Origin: an uncultured Succiniclasticum sp.
GTDB taxonomy: Bacteria; Bacillota; Negativicutes; Acidaminococcales; Acidaminococcaceae
Reading direction: 5' to 3'
Assembly (NCBI GenBank): GCA_900544275.1
Contig: UQUU01000001.1
Coordinates: forward strand, 124,001-188,000
Length of the DNA stretch: 64,000 bases
Shown: positions 54,162-64,000 of the stretch, piece after piece
Layout of the letters: each line of letters opens with the position of its first letter
How positions within the stretch are numbered: the stretch's first letter is position 1
The notes under the pieces: model-generated
What the model was told of the DNA's origin: nothing
Seen by the model: only the letters and a program-made list of their open reading frames with translations
The model's database searches: none
Position numbers and translations under genes: made by a program

Positions 54162-57100
54162 TTATTCTTCCGAAGCTTCCGTGACCGAAACTTCATCTGC
54201 GCTGACATCTTCCAGGTATTTAACCTTGATGTCACGGTAGCGGCTCATGCCGGTACCGGCAGGGATCAGTTTGCCGATGATCACGTTTTCTTTCAGACCT
54301 AACAGGGGATCGACCTTGCCTTTGATGGCCGCATCCGTCAGCACGCGGGTGGTCTCCTGGAAGGAAGCCGCGGACAGGAAGGAATCTGTCGCCAACGAAG
54401 CCTTGGTGATGCCCAGCAGGACGGGATTTCCCTTAGCCGGCTCTTTGCCTGCATCAACAGCGGCGGTATTCAGTTCATTGAATTCGCCGATATCGATATA
54501 CTCGCCCGGCAGCATGGAGGTATCGCCTGCGTCTTCTACGCGTATTTTACGCATCATCTGACGCACCATTACTTCAATATGCTTGTCGTTAATGCCTACG
54601 CCCTGAGACTTATAGACGCTCAGCACCTGCTGCACAATGTAGCGCTGGGTAGCCTGCGCGCCTAAAATACGCAGAATATCATGCGGATTCAGCGAGCCTT
54701 CTGTCAGGCGGCCGCCAATTTCTATCTCATCTCCCTCATTCACCGACAGTTTGGCGCCATAAGGAATAACATAAGTTTGTTCCACCACTTCATCGCCCGG
54801 TTTTCCGGTCACGACTACTTTGCGCTGTTTCTGTCCGACTTCTTCGACGATATGGACCGTACCCGCATTTTCCGACAGAATACCGGGATGCTTGGGTTTA
54901 CGTGCTTCAAATAATTCTTCGACACGGGGCAGACCCTGGGTAATATCTTCCGCGCCGGCTACACCGCCCGTATGGAAGGTACGCATGGTCAGCTGGGTAC
55001 CCGGTTCGCCGATGGCCTGCGCCGCAATAGTGCCTACGGCCTCGCCCACGTCTACGTTGCGGTCGGTGGCCAGGTTGCGTCCGTAGCATTTCCGGCAAAC
55101 GCCGAATTTGGATTTGCAGGTAAGAACGGTACGGATCTTGACGGTTTCCCGCAAGGTAGCGATCTTCTCCGCCATAGATTCGGTAATGTATTCATTGCAA
55201 TGGAACAGGGCATGCCCTTTTTCATCCAGGATATCTTCCGCCAGGCTACGGCCGGTAATGCGATCGCGCAGTGATTCAATCTCGGTACCGCCCTCGGTGA
55301 TCGCCTCAATTTCTACACCATCGATCTCATTGTTGCGGATAGAGATCACGGACACCGTGCCATCTGCCAGGATGCGATCGATATCTTCTTCTTCCAGAGT
55401 CGCGCCGGCGGCAGCCAACACCTGACCGGAACCGTTCAACACATCTTCCGCTACTTCCTTATGAACAAAGTGCAGCATCAGACTGTCTTTCATAGCGCGG
55501 TTGGCATACTCGTCGGAAATATTGATCGTGATGTCTTCACGTTCTTCCGTCAGATTGCCGTTGCTGTCAGAGGCATACACGCTGATATCCGTTACGCCGG
55601 AGGCCATCAGGCGATTGTATACATCCTGCGTGATCGGCGCATCCGATTCAGCAATGGGTTCACCGGTCACCTGATTAATGATGCTGGTCGCTAATATGCG
55701 GCCTAAGATCCGGGAACGGATTTTTTTCGCGCTGGCGCCCAAAACAGTCTTACACAAACGGCTGCGTTCTTTCGTCAGATTCAGAGTGCTGATATCGCAG
55801 TCATCTTCCCGGACGATCACATCCTGCGCTACGTCGACCAGGCGACGGGTCAGATAACCGGAGTCTGCGGTACGCAGCGCCGTATCCGCCAGACCTTTAC
55901 GAGCGCCATGGCTGGAAATAAAGTATTCCAGAATCGTCAGGCCTTCCCGGAAGTTAGCCTTTACAGGGCGGTCAATGATACGACCGGAAGGGTCTGCCAT
56001 CAAACCGCGCATGCCGGCCAGCTGTTTGATCTGGTCGATGCTGCCGCGGGCGCCGGAAGTAGCCATCATCGCGATAGGATTGAATTTATCTTTCGTATTG
56101 GCTTCTTTTAAAAGATCGGCTACATCATCGGTGGCCTTATTCCAGATGTCAACGACTTTCTTATAGCGTTCTTCATCCGTCATCAGACCACGGCGATACA
56201 TGGCTTCGGTCCGGTCTACCAGTTTTTCGGAAGTCTGGATAATGCCTTGTTTTCCGCTGGGGACATGAATATCGGACACAGCAATGGAAATGCCGGACTT
56301 GCAGGCATTATCGTAGCCCATTTTCTTCACGATATCCAGCACCGTAGCCGTACCCAGGTTGCCATAGAGCTTATGGGCTTTGGCCACTAACTTGCCCAGT
56401 TCTTTTTTGGTGATCAGCTGGCCTAAATGCCAGTATTCTTTGCCGGTTTTTTCATCCGTTTTTTTATTGTAGAAACGCAGTTCTTTAGGCAACGCTTCAT
56501 TATAGATGGCATTACCAATGGTGGTCTCTACCAGGCTGGTGCCCTCTTCCCTTGTTTCATCAACAATGTCTTTATTGGGTACCAGAATATAAATTTTCGC
56601 CTGCAGATCCAGATAACCGTGGAAATAAGCCAACATGGCTTCATCCATGCTGCTGTACCGGTTATTTTCCCCTTTAGCGCCGGCGCGCTCAATGGTCATG
56701 TAGTAAGCGCCCAGTACCATGTCCTGTGTGGGGACAGCTACCGGCTTACCGTCTTTCGGCGCCAGGATATTATTGACGGACAGCATCATCATCCGGGCTT
56801 CAGCCTGGGCTTCCACAGACAGAGGGAGATGAACCGCCATCTGGTCACCGTCAAAGTCGGCATTGTAGGCCGTACATACCAGAGGATGCAGCGTAATCGC
56901 GCGGCCCTCGGTCAAGACCGGCTCAAAGGCCTGAATACCCAGGCGATGCAGAGTCGGTGCGCGGTTCAGCAACACCGGATGTTCTTTGATAACCTCATCC
57001 AGCACATCCCATACTTCCGCCGTAGCCCGCTCCACCATGCGTTTTGCCGCACGGATGTTGCGGCTGGGATCATTGTCCTGCAGCCGTTTCATCACAAAAG

Positions 57101-58202
57101 GCTTGAACAGTTCCAGCGCCATTTCTTTCGGCAGGCCGCACTGGTGCATTTTCATTTCCGGGCCTACTACGATTACGGAACGGCCGGAATAGTCTACACG
57201 TTTACCCAGCAGGTTCTGACGGAAACGCCCTTGTTTTCCTTTTAACATATCCGAAAGCGATTTCAGAGGACGATTGCCCGGGCCCGTTACAGGACGTCCG
57301 CGGCGGCCGTTGTCAATCAGCGCATCCACCGCTTCCTGCAGCATCCGCTTTTCATTACGGACGATAATATCCGGCGCATGCAGTTCCAGCAATCGTTTTA
57401 ACCGGTTATTACGGTTGATCACACGGCGGTACAGGTCATTCAGGTCACTGGTGGCAAAGCGTCCACCGTCCAACTGGACCATGGGGCGCAGATCCGGCGG
57501 AATGACCGGCACTACATCCAGGATCATCCAGGCAGGATGATTGCCGGATTTCAAAAAGGCCTCCGCCACTTCCAGGCGGCGCACAATGCGGATCTTTTTC
57601 TGCCCGTTGGCATCCTTCAGTTCTTCCCGCAGTTCTGTGGCCAGTTCCGGCACATTGATTTCTTCCAAAAGCTCTTTAATCGCGGCGGCGCCCATATCGG
57701 CGCGGAAGGTATTGCCATATTTATCCCGGGCACTGAGATATTCGCCCTCTGTCAGAAGTTGTTTTTTCTGCAGCGGCGTATCACCCGGATCCAGAACGAT
57801 GTAATTCACAAAGTAAAGCACCCGTTCCAGACTGCGGGGAGACAGGTCCAGGATCAGTCCCATCCGGCTGGGGATCCCCTTAAAATACCAGATATGCGAA
57901 ACCGGCGCAGCCAGCTCAATATGTCCCATACGGTCTCTGCGGACTTTGGAACGGGTCACTTCGACACCGCACTTATCGCAGATAATGCCTTTATAGCGGA
58001 TACGTTTAAATTTTCCGCAGTGACATTCCCAGTCTTTGATCGGTCCAAAGATTCTTTCGCAGAACAAACCATCGGTTTCCGGTTTTAATGTTCTGTAGTT
58101 AATGGTTTCGGGTTTCTTGACTTCGCCGTAGGACCATGAACGGATCAGGTCCGGAGAAGCCAGGCCTATACGCATGGAGTTAAAATTATTAACGTCTAAC
58201 AA
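54162..58202 (-). CDS. rpoC: RNA polymerase beta-prime subunit
   Basis: 1,346 residues, full length. The N-terminal zinc finger (CHCGKFKRIRYKGIICDKCG) is intact, the catalytic magnesium loop is NADFDGDQ, and a second zinc cluster lies at CKSKFGVCRKCYG. The start codon is TTG: MLDVNNF is the standard family opening, and the binding site (AGGGAG) is somewhat distant. It follows rpoB by 18 bases. Confidence 0.98.
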   Translation of the reverse strand: MLDVNNFNSMRIGLASPDLIRSWSYGEVKKPETINYRTLKPETDGLFCERIFGPIKDWECHCGKFKRIRYKGIICDKCGVEVTRSKVRRDRMGHIELAAPVSHIWYFKGIPSRMGLILDLSPRSLERVLYFVNYIVLDPGDTPLQKKQLLTEGEYLSARDKYGNTFRADMGAAAIKELLEEINVPELATELREELKDANGQKKIRIVRRLEVAEAFLKSGNHPAWMILDVVPVIPPDLRPMVQLDGGRFATSDLNDLYRRVINRNNRLKRLLELHAPDIIVRNEKRMLQEAVDALIDNGRRGRPVTGPGNRPLKSLSDMLKGKQGRFRQNLLGKRVDYSGRSVIVVGPEMKMHQCGLPKEMALELFKPFVMKRLQDNDPSRNIRAAKRMVERATAEVWDVLDEVIKEHPVLLNRAPTLHRLGIQAFEPVLTEGRAITLHPLVCTAYNADFDGDQMAVHLPLSVEAQAEARMMMLSVNNILAPKDGKPVAVPTQDMVLGAYYMTIERAGAKGENNRYSSMDEAMLAYFHGYLDLQAKIYILVPNKDIVDETREEGTSLVETTIGNAIYNEALPKELRFYNKKTDEKTGKEYWHLGQLITKKELGKLVAKAHKLYGNLGTATVLDIVKKMGYDNACKSGISIAVSDIHVPSGKQGIIQTSEKLVDRTEAMYRRGLMTDEERYKKVVDIWNKATDDVADLLKEANTKDKFNPIAMMATSGARGSIDQIKQLAGMRGLMADPSGRIIDRPVKANFREGLTILEYFISSHGARKGLADTALRTADSGYLTRRLVDVAQDVIVREDDCDISTLNLTKERSRLCKTVLGASAKKIRSRILGRILATSIINQVTGEPIAESDAPITQDVYNRLMASGVTDISVYASDSNGNLTEEREDITINISDEYANRAMKDSLMLHFVHKEVAEDVLNGSGQVLAAAGATLEEEDIDRILADGTVSVISIRNNEIDGVEIEAITEGGTEIESLRDRITGRSLAEDILDEKGHALFHCNEYITESMAEKIATLRETVKIRTVLTCKSKFGVCRKCYGRNLATDRNVDVGEAVGTIAAQAIGEPGTQLTMRTFHTGGVAGAEDITQGLPRVEELFEARKPKHPGILSENAGTVHIVEEVGQKQRKVVVTGKPGDEVVEQTYVIPYGAKLSVNEGDEIEIGGRLTEGSLNPHDILRILGAQATQRYIVQQVLSVYKSQGVGINDKHIEVMVRQMMRKIRVEDAGDTSMLPGEYIDIGEFNELNTAAVDAGKEPAKGNPVLLGITKASLATDSFLSAASFQETTRVLTDAAIKGKVDPLLGLKENVIIGKLIPAGTGMSRYRDIKVKYLEDVSADEVSVTEASEE

Positions 58203-58220
58203 GAATCCTTCGCTCCCTTC

Positions 58221-61200
58221 TTAGTCATTATCATCTGCAGAATAATCGGCTTCGTCTTCAAGATTTTCTTCGTGGAAATTACCCAGGTCGGCAATTTCAT
58301 CTTCTTGCTCCGTGCCATTATACTGTTCTTCTTCATTATATGCATTGCTTTCTGTACCAGCTTCAGGGAACACCACGTCCGCATCCGGCTGGAGATCGCT
58401 GCTGACATCCGGCGAAACCTCAATGGCCTCTTCTTCATCCTGCAAAGAGATTTCTTCGCCGTCTTCATCCAGCACGCGAATATCCAAACCGATACTTTGC
58501 AGTTCCTTGACCAATACTTTGAAGGATTCGGGCACACCCGGTTCCGGAATGTTTTCCCCTTTGACGATGGATTCGTAGGTTTTCACACGTCCTACCACGT
58601 CATCCGATTTTACGGTCAGGATCTCCTGCAAAGTGTAAGCGGCGCCATAGGCTTCCAGCGCCCATACTTCCATCTCACCGAAACGCTGGCCGCCGAACTG
58701 GGCTTTACCGCCTAACGGCTGCTGGGTCACCAGCGAGTACGGACCGGTGGAACGGGCATGGATCTTATCATCGACCAGATGATGCAGTTTCAGCATATAT
58801 ACGCAGCCTACCGTGACCGGATTATCAAAAGGTTCGCCGGTACGGCCGTCATATAAAACGGTTTTACCGGTAGGACTTACTTCGGACAGGCGGACCATGT
58901 TCCGCAGGTCTTCTTCATTGGCGCTGTCAAACACCGGTACCGCCATCTTAACCGCAGTCAGGGTTTCGTTGCCTGCCACCCCGATATCCGTGGTTTTCGG
59001 CAGTTTGTCGAAAGCATAGCCGGTTTCCTGTAATTTTTTCAGCAATCCGTCTTCTTTATGCTGGATTTTCATCCCCAGTGCCAGGGAGGCCCAACCTAAA
59101 TGGGTTTCCAGAATCTGTCCGATATTCATACGGGACGGCACGCCTAACGGATTCAGTACGATCTGAACCGGTTCTCCGTTCGGCAGGAACGGCATGTCTT
59201 CACGGGGCAGAATACGGGATACAACACCCTTATTACCATGACGGCCGGACATTTTATCGCCGGCGCGGATCTTGCGCTTCTGAGCGATATGGATGCGAAC
59301 CTGCTGATTCACACCCGGCGGCAGTTCATCCCCGTGTTCCCGGGTGAATACCTGTACGCTGACAATGATGCCGGTCTCGCCGTGAGGAACCCGCAGGGAG
59401 CTGTCTCTTTCTTCTCTGGCCTTTTCATTAAATACAGCGCGTACCAGGCGTTCTTCCGCCGTAAGCTCGGTTTCGCCTTTAGGCGTTACCTTGCCTACCA
59501 GAATATCGCCGGGGCGTACTTCCGCGCCGATACGGATAATACCGCTTTCATCCAGATCTTTGCGGGCATCTTCGGAGACATTCGGTACGTCGCGGGTGAT
59601 CTGCTCCGGTCCTAACTTCGTGTCCCGGGAATCACAATTATATTCTTCAATATGGATGGAGGTATAGGTATCGTCCCTTACCAGGTCTTCCGACAACAAC
59701 ACCGCGTCTTCGTAGTTATAGCCTTCCCAGGGCATATAGGCTACGATCACATTATGTCCCAGAGCCAATTCGCCCCGGTCAGTGGCGGGGCCATCCGCCA
59801 GCACCTGACCGGCTTCCACCTTATCGCCTTTATACACGATGGGGCGCTGATTGACACAGGTGCTCTGGTTGGAACGTTTAAATTTCAATACTTCATATTT
59901 ATCGATATCCCCGTTTTTCGTACGGACATGGATAGTATCTCCGGTGACGCGAATCACTTCACCGGCATTTTTTGCCAGGACACAGTTACCGGAGTCAGTG
60001 GCCACTTTGTATTCCATACCGGTACCCACTACAGGCGCCTGCGGCGTCAGCAGCGGCACAGCCTGACGCTGCATGTTCGCGCCCATCAGCGCGCGGTTGG
60101 CATCATCATGTTCCAGGAACGGGATCAACGCCGTAGCAATGGACACGACCTGTTTCGGCGAAACGTCCATATAATCGGCCCGTTCCGGACGGATACTTAC
60201 AACGTCGTTTTTACGGCGGGCTGTTACCCTTTCGCCCAGGAAGTAGCCGTCATCATCCAACGGTTCGTTGGCCTGTGCCACAATATACTTATCTTCTTCA
60301 TCCGCAGTCAGGTATTCGATTTCATTGGTGACCCGTTTATTTTCCTTATCGACTTTACGATAGGGCGTTTCAATAAAGCCGAACTTATTGATAATCGCAA
60401 AAGTAGACAAAGAACCAATCAGACCGATATTGGGGCCTTCAGGAGTTTCAATGGGGCACATGCGGCCATAGTGGGAGTTATGTACATCGCGGACTTCGTA
60501 GCCGGCCCGTTCACGGGACAGGCCGCCGGGTCCCAAAGCGGACAGACGCCGTTTGTGCGTCAGTTCCGCCAGAGGATTGTTCTGATCCATAAACTGAGAC
60601 AGCTGGCTGCTGCCAAAAAATTCTTTAATGGCCGCAACTACCGGACGGATATTGATCAGAGCCTGAGGCGTGATCACATCGACATCCTGAATGGTCATGC
60701 GTTCTTTTACCACCCGTTCCATCCGGGCCAGGCCGATGCGGAACTGGTTTTGCAGCAATTCACCTACGCAGCGCACGCGCCGGTTGCCCAAATGGTCAAT
60801 GTCGTCTTTTTCCCCGTGCCCATCCATGACGTTCAGCAGATAGCCAAAAGAAGCCAGGATATCTTCTGTGGTAATGGTGCGCAGATCTGCAGGGATGCCG
60901 GCCGTAAAGATGATACGCAGCACCTTGCCGCTCAATTTGCGGATCTTCAGCTGATAGATGCCCTGGGCATCATAAACTTTGCTTGCTTCTACCTTGTCCA
61001 GGAGCTCATCGGTCATCTGGGTGCCTTCTTCCACGATGACCTCTCCGGTAGATTTATCAACCAACGGTTCTGCTAAAGTACAACCCAACAGGCGATCCCG
61101 CCAGCCTAATTTTTTATTCAGTTTATAACGGCCTACATAAGCCAGATCATACCGTTTGCTGTCGAAGAAAGTTTGCTCGATCAACTGCCGGGCATTTTCC

Positions 61201-61976
61201 AACGTAGGCGGTTCACCGGGGCGCAGCTTTTTATACAGCTCGATCATCGCCTCGTCCCGATTGGTGGTGATGTCTTTTTCCAGCGTAGCCTTCACCGCTT
61301 CGATGAGGAAAGTGCCGTCTTCGGTACGATTTTCAATTTGTGTATCGCCAAAAAATTCCAGAATCTGGTCGTTCGTTTCCAGACCCATCGCGCGGAGCAA
61401 AACGGTAGCGGGAACTTTGCGGGTGCGATCCACACGGGCATAAATGACATGGTTCAGGTCGGTCTCGTATTCGATCCAGGCTCCGCGATTAGGAATCACG
61501 GTAGTTCCGTACAGATAAAAAGCGCTGGGATCCATCACTTTATCATAATATACGCCGGGCGAACGAACTAACTGACTTACAATAACGCGTTCCGCGCCAT
61601 TGATCACAAAAGTACCGGTAGAAGTCATCAGAGGAAAATCTCCCATGAATACGCGGGATTCCTTGATTTCTCCGGTATCTTTATACAACAGGTGAACATT
61701 GACATTCAAGGGCGCAGAATAGGAAGCGTCTCTTTCTTTGCACTCTTCAATGGTATACTTGGGCTCTCCCATTTCAAAACTTTCAAAAGAAAGTTCCAAA
61801 TTTCCATTAAAATCTTTAATCGGGGAGATGTCGCGAAAAATCTCATTCAGGCCTTCGTTGATAAACCATTCATAAGAACTCCGCTGCAGATCGATCAAAT
61901 GAGGCATGGGCAGCACTTCATTGATCTTACCAAAGCTATACCGGGTTCTATCGCCTGTTTGAACCGGTTTAAACAT
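58221..61976 (-). CDS. rpoB: RNA polymerase beta subunit
   Basis: 1,251 residues. The rifampicin region (SQLSQFMDQNNPLAELTHKR) is wild type at the usual resistance positions. The C-terminus carries an acidic tail of about 70 residues, rich in D and E, as some other Firmicutes have. I choose the ATG at 61976 (MFKPVQTGDRTRYSFGK), 11 bases after AAGGAG; the frame stays open for 25 codons upstream without a binding site. A 225-base leader precedes it. Confidence 0.98.
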   Translation of the reverse strand: MFKPVQTGDRTRYSFGKINEVLPMPHLIDLQRSSYEWFINEGLNEIFRDISPIKDFNGNLELSFESFEMGEPKYTIEECKERDASYSAPLNVNVHLLYKDTGEIKESRVFMGDFPLMTSTGTFVINGAERVIVSQLVRSPGVYYDKVMDPSAFYLYGTTVIPNRGAWIEYETDLNHVIYARVDRTRKVPATVLLRAMGLETNDQILEFFGDTQIENRTEDGTFLIEAVKATLEKDITTNRDEAMIELYKKLRPGEPPTLENARQLIEQTFFDSKRYDLAYVGRYKLNKKLGWRDRLLGCTLAEPLVDKSTGEVIVEEGTQMTDELLDKVEASKVYDAQGIYQLKIRKLSGKVLRIIFTAGIPADLRTITTEDILASFGYLLNVMDGHGEKDDIDHLGNRRVRCVGELLQNQFRIGLARMERVVKERMTIQDVDVITPQALINIRPVVAAIKEFFGSSQLSQFMDQNNPLAELTHKRRLSALGPGGLSRERAGYEVRDVHNSHYGRMCPIETPEGPNIGLIGSLSTFAIINKFGFIETPYRKVDKENKRVTNEIEYLTADEEDKYIVAQANEPLDDDGYFLGERVTARRKNDVVSIRPERADYMDVSPKQVVSIATALIPFLEHDDANRALMGANMQRQAVPLLTPQAPVVGTGMEYKVATDSGNCVLAKNAGEVIRVTGDTIHVRTKNGDIDKYEVLKFKRSNQSTCVNQRPIVYKGDKVEAGQVLADGPATDRGELALGHNVIVAYMPWEGYNYEDAVLLSEDLVRDDTYTSIHIEEYNCDSRDTKLGPEQITRDVPNVSEDARKDLDESGIIRIGAEVRPGDILVGKVTPKGETELTAEERLVRAVFNEKAREERDSSLRVPHGETGIIVSVQVFTREHGDELPPGVNQQVRIHIAQKRKIRAGDKMSGRHGNKGVVSRILPREDMPFLPNGEPVQIVLNPLGVPSRMNIGQILETHLGWASLALGMKIQHKEDGLLKKLQETGYAFDKLPKTTDIGVAGNETLTAVKMAVPVFDSANEEDLRNMVRLSEVSPTGKTVLYDGRTGEPFDNPVTVGCVYMLKLHHLVDDKIHARSTGPYSLVTQQPLGGKAQFGGQRFGEMEVWALEAYGAAYTLQEILTVKSDDVVGRVKTYESIVKGENIPEPGVPESFKVLVKELQSIGLDIRVLDEDGEEISLQDEEEAIEVSPDVSSDLQPDADVVFPEAGTESNAYNEEEQYNGTEQEDEIADLGNFHEENLEDEADYSADDND

Positions 61977-62206
61977 GTAGTCCTTCACTCCTTGTTCTAT
62001 GTTGTCAGGCAATACAAAATTAAATACGCTGCGCAGGGCCAAAAAAAACAAGGCTCTTACCGCAAGATCACCCTGTTACAACAACTGCGACGAACGTACT
62101 TCATCCCTTACCATATGGCGGTCGAGGCGAACCACTGCACTCTCTGACCGTTGTAGATTAGCCTGCATTTTGATAATTACACAAAAAGCAATAATTGTGG
62201 TACATA

Positions 62207-62236
62207 ATATTACCACAAAACAATAGCTTTTGTCAA
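62207..62236 (-). promoter_or_regulatory. Promoter of rpoBC
   Basis: Perfect TTGACA (62231-62236) and TAATAT (62207-62212) with an 18-base spacer on the minus strand, placed directly after the rplL terminator so that rpoBC can be transcribed on its own. The leader from here to rpoB (61977-62206) has a T run of eight near 62041 but no stem I trust. Confidence 0.7.
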
Positions 62237-62240
62237 ATAT

Positions 62241-62269
62241 AAAAGCCGACCCCCTTAGGGGTCGGCTTT
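62241..62269 (-). terminator. Terminator or attenuator after rplL
   Basis: A 12-bp perfect GC-rich stem (AAAGCCGACCCC with GGGGTCGGCTTT) followed on the minus strand by TTTTATATTT. In many bacteria a partial terminator sits here between rplJL and rpoBC. Confidence 0.9.
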
Positions 62270-62295
62270 GAGAATGTTCCGATGTAAGAAATAAA

Positions 62296-62664
62296 TTATT
62301 TTACTTCTACAGTAGCGCCGGCAGCTTCCAGTTTTGCTTTTGCTTCGTCAGCATCGGCTTTGGAAACTTTTTCTTTCACCGGTGCGGGAGCGCCGTCAAC
62401 CAGAGCCTTAGCTTCTTTCAGGCCCAAGCCGGTGATTTCGCGAACGGCTTTGATTACATTGATCTTGCCGGAGCCGGCTTCTTTCAGAATTACGTCGAAT
62501 TCGGTCTTTTCTTCAGCGGCAGCAGCCGGAGCAGCGCCGGCAGCAGCTACAGCTACAGGAGCAGCAGCGGATACGCCGAATTTTTCTTCCAGGGCTTTAA
62601 CCAGTTCGGATAATTCCAGGACGGTCATGGACTCAATGGCTTCAATAATCTGATCTTTGTTCAT
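62296..62664 (-). CDS. rplL: Ribosomal protein bL12 (L7/L12)
   Basis: 122 residues: an N-terminal dimer domain (MNKDQIIEAIESMTVLELSE), an alanine-rich hinge, and the C-terminal factor-binding domain (EITGLGLKEAKALVDGAP). It recruits translation GTPases. The ATG at 62664 follows GGAGG; the one five codons upstream overlaps that site. Confidence 0.97.
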   Translation of the reverse strand: MNKDQIIEAIESMTVLELSELVKALEEKFGVSAAAPVAVAAAGAAPAAAAEEKTEFDVILKEAGSGKINVIKAVREITGLGLKEAKALVDGAPAPVKEKVSKADADEAKAKLEAAGATVEVK

Positions 62665-62732
62665 TATAATTTCCTCCATAATTTTTAACTTATTTTACCC
62701 GTCTTGCGGGATGTAAATGATACAACAGCTGC

Positions 62733-63263
62733 TTACGCAGACTGTTTTTCTTTTTGTTCGCGTACAGCGTCCAGAGCATACACAACTTTGGACAAGGTCC
62801 CATTGAGGGTACGAACCAGGCCGGAGATAGGAGCGTTCAGGCTGCCCAACATTTTGGCAACCAGCACTTCTTTCGGCGGCAGGGCAGCAATGGCTTTTAC
62901 TTCATCAACCGATACGACTTTTCCGTCTACTACACCGGCTTTGATCTGCATCTTGTCATGCGCTTTAGCAAATTCGCAAATCACTTTGCAGGCGGCCACA
63001 GCATCTGCTTTGGAAGAGCAGATGGCGGTGTTCTGTTCCAGAACGCCCTGCAATTCTTCCATGCCGTTTTCTTTGGCAGCCAGCGCGATCAGCGTATTTT
63101 TGTAAACAGTGTACTCCGCTCCGCCTTCGCGAACCTTGCGACGCAGTTCGGTATCTTCTGCTACGGTCAAACCGTTAAAATTAACCAATACCAAGCTGTT
63201 AGTTTCTGCAAAAACCTGTTTGATTGCTTCCAACTGGACTTGTTTCTGCGCTTTTGTCTTCAA
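62733..63263 (-). CDS. rplJ: Ribosomal protein uL10
   Basis: 176 residues (KQVFAETNSLVLVNFNGLTV and the KMLGSLNAPISGLVRTLNGT segment). It anchors L7/L12 dimers to the stalk and, bound to them, represses its own mRNA through the leader upstream. AAGGAGG precedes the ATG. Confidence 0.97.
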   Translation of the reverse strand: MKTKAQKQVQLEAIKQVFAETNSLVLVNFNGLTVAEDTELRRKVREGGAEYTVYKNTLIALAAKENGMEELQGVLEQNTAICSSKADAVAACKVICEFAKAHDKMQIKAGVVDGKVVSVDEVKAIAALPPKEVLVAKMLGSLNAPISGLVRTLNGTLSKVVYALDAVREQKEKQSA

Positions 63264-63302
63264 TGAATTGCACCTCCTTTTTACATATTTGACTTACCTT
63301 TA

Positions 63303-63433
63303 TAAATCAAAAAGACCTCTCGGCCGATACAGCCGGAGGTCGTGAAGGTCATAACCTTATCTATCACTTCAACGCTCCGACCTCGGCAGGCGTGTTTCAC
63401 ACTTACGCTTTGGCACCTGCTGTCTGTGGCCCG
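63303..63433 (-). ncRNA. L10 leader with attenuator hairpin
   Basis: On the minus strand the segment AGACAGCAGGTGCC, then CCTGCCGAGGTCGG, matches the L10 leader that binds the L10-L12 complex. It ends in a hairpin (GACCTC at 63336-63341 with GAGGTC at 63314-63319, and an inner CGGC/GCCG) followed by TTTTTGATTT, an attenuator 40 bases before rplJ. Confidence 0.85.
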
Positions 63434-63464
63434 ATTATCTTCTGATTTAAATTGTCCTTCCGGA

Positions 63465-64000
63465 TTATTTTGCGCTGTCTGCTTTCAGCACATCGATCTT
63501 AACGCCGGGGCCCATGGTTGTAGAAAGGGTTACCGACTTAATGTACTGACCTTTTGCACCGGAGGGTTTTACCTTAATCAAGGTAGTAACCAACGCAATG
63601 TAGTTATCCAGAAGCTGTTCTTCCGTAAAGGAAGATTTGCCCAGCATAGCCTGTACGTTGCCGGCTTTGTCGGCGCGGTACTCTACTTTACCGGCTTTGA
63701 TCTCGTTGATGGCTTTTTCCAGATCCATGGTCACCGTGCCAACTTTCGGGTTCGGCATCAGGCCTTTCGGACCTAAGATCTTACCCAAACGACCTACCTG
63801 ACCCATCATGTTCGGAGTCGCCACGCAAACTTCAAAATCTAACCAGCCGCCCTGAATCTTCGTCGCTAATTCAGCGCCGCCCACATAATCTGCGCCGGCC
63901 TTTTTCGCTTCTTCCGCTTTAGCGCCTTCGGCAAACACCAGAACCTTTTTGGATTTACCGGTGCCGTGAGGCAGAACCATAGCGCCGCGAACCTGCTGAT
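63465..64000 (-). CDS. rplA: Ribosomal protein uL1, C-terminal part
   Basis: The last 178 codons of L1; the N-terminus lies beyond the right edge, and the open frame continues without a stop to base 64000 (QQVRGAMVLPHGTGKSKKV). The signature ILGPKGLMPNPKVGTVT is present. L1 moves the E-site tRNA stalk and in many bacteria represses the L11-L1 mRNA. Confidence 0.96.
   Translation of the reverse strand, partial: QQVRGAMVLPHGTGKSKKVLVFAEGAKAEEAKKAGADYVGGAELATKIQGGWLDFEVCVATPNMMGQVGRLGKILGPKGLMPNPKVGTVTMDLEKAINEIKAGKVEYRADKAGNVQAMLGKSSFTEEQLLDNYIALVTTLIKVKPSGAKGQYIKSVTLSTTMGPGVKIDVLKADSAK

Noticed and set aside
53939..54184. Plus-strand frame of 81 codons between rpoC and the str operon
   Set aside because: No ribosome binding site, and it spans the rpoC terminator hairpins.
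59652..61076. Plus-strand open frame of 474 codons opposite rpoB
   Set aside because: Same cause; the complementary strand holds a clearly conserved gene.

Overview
The window reads as a chromosomal segment of a diderm Firmicute (class Negativicutes; Acidaminococcaceae or a relative is my guess from gene content, not established). Gram-positive-type gene orders (L7Ae-rpsL-rpsG-fusA-tuf, the S10/spc/alpha ribosomal run, ecfA1-ecfA2-ecfT-truA-rplM-rpsI, a class III fructose-bisphosphatase) lie beside outer-membrane genes: a Skp/OmpH chaperone, a TonB receptor remnant and a 3,222-residue autotransporter.

Left part (1-11.8 kb): a DUF1015 gene cut by the edge, a secreted serine hydrolase, an unusual P-type ATPase, an AmmeMemoRadiSam pair, a nitroreductase, fbp, a MATE exporter and an asparaginase. 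At 11.9-13.9 kb lies an A+T-rich two-gene unit: a beta-CASP-like metallo-hydrolase and a PD-(D/E)XK-like nuclease. At 14.1-20.6 kb comes a small secreted protein, then rpsI, rplM, truA and the ECF transporter module on the minus strand; an AlbA_2/Schlafen-type ATP-binding regulator with a striking operator-like inverted repeat interrupts it between ecfT and truA. At 20.8-34.5 kb is a block between ecfA1 and rplQ: a possible Fur remnant, a YhcG-type nuclease, the giant autotransporter, a frameshifted TonB receptor still preceded by a cobalamin riboswitch, skp and a YbjN-like protein.

Right part (34.7-64 kb): an almost unbroken minus-strand run of translation and transcription genes, transcribed toward the left: rplA (cut by the edge), rplJ, rplL, rpoB, rpoC, L7Ae-like, rpsL, rpsG, fusA, tuf, then rpsJ to rplQ. 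adk, secY and infA are present; map is absent between adk and infA. I found terminators, five consensus-like promoters, and leaders for L10 and probably L13.

The best candidates for something new are the operator motif repeated inside the AlbA_2 gene, the two-nuclease pair, the P-type ATPase without an actuator domain, and the structured leader ahead of ecfA1. No tRNA, rRNA, CRISPR array or intact insertion sequence was seen.
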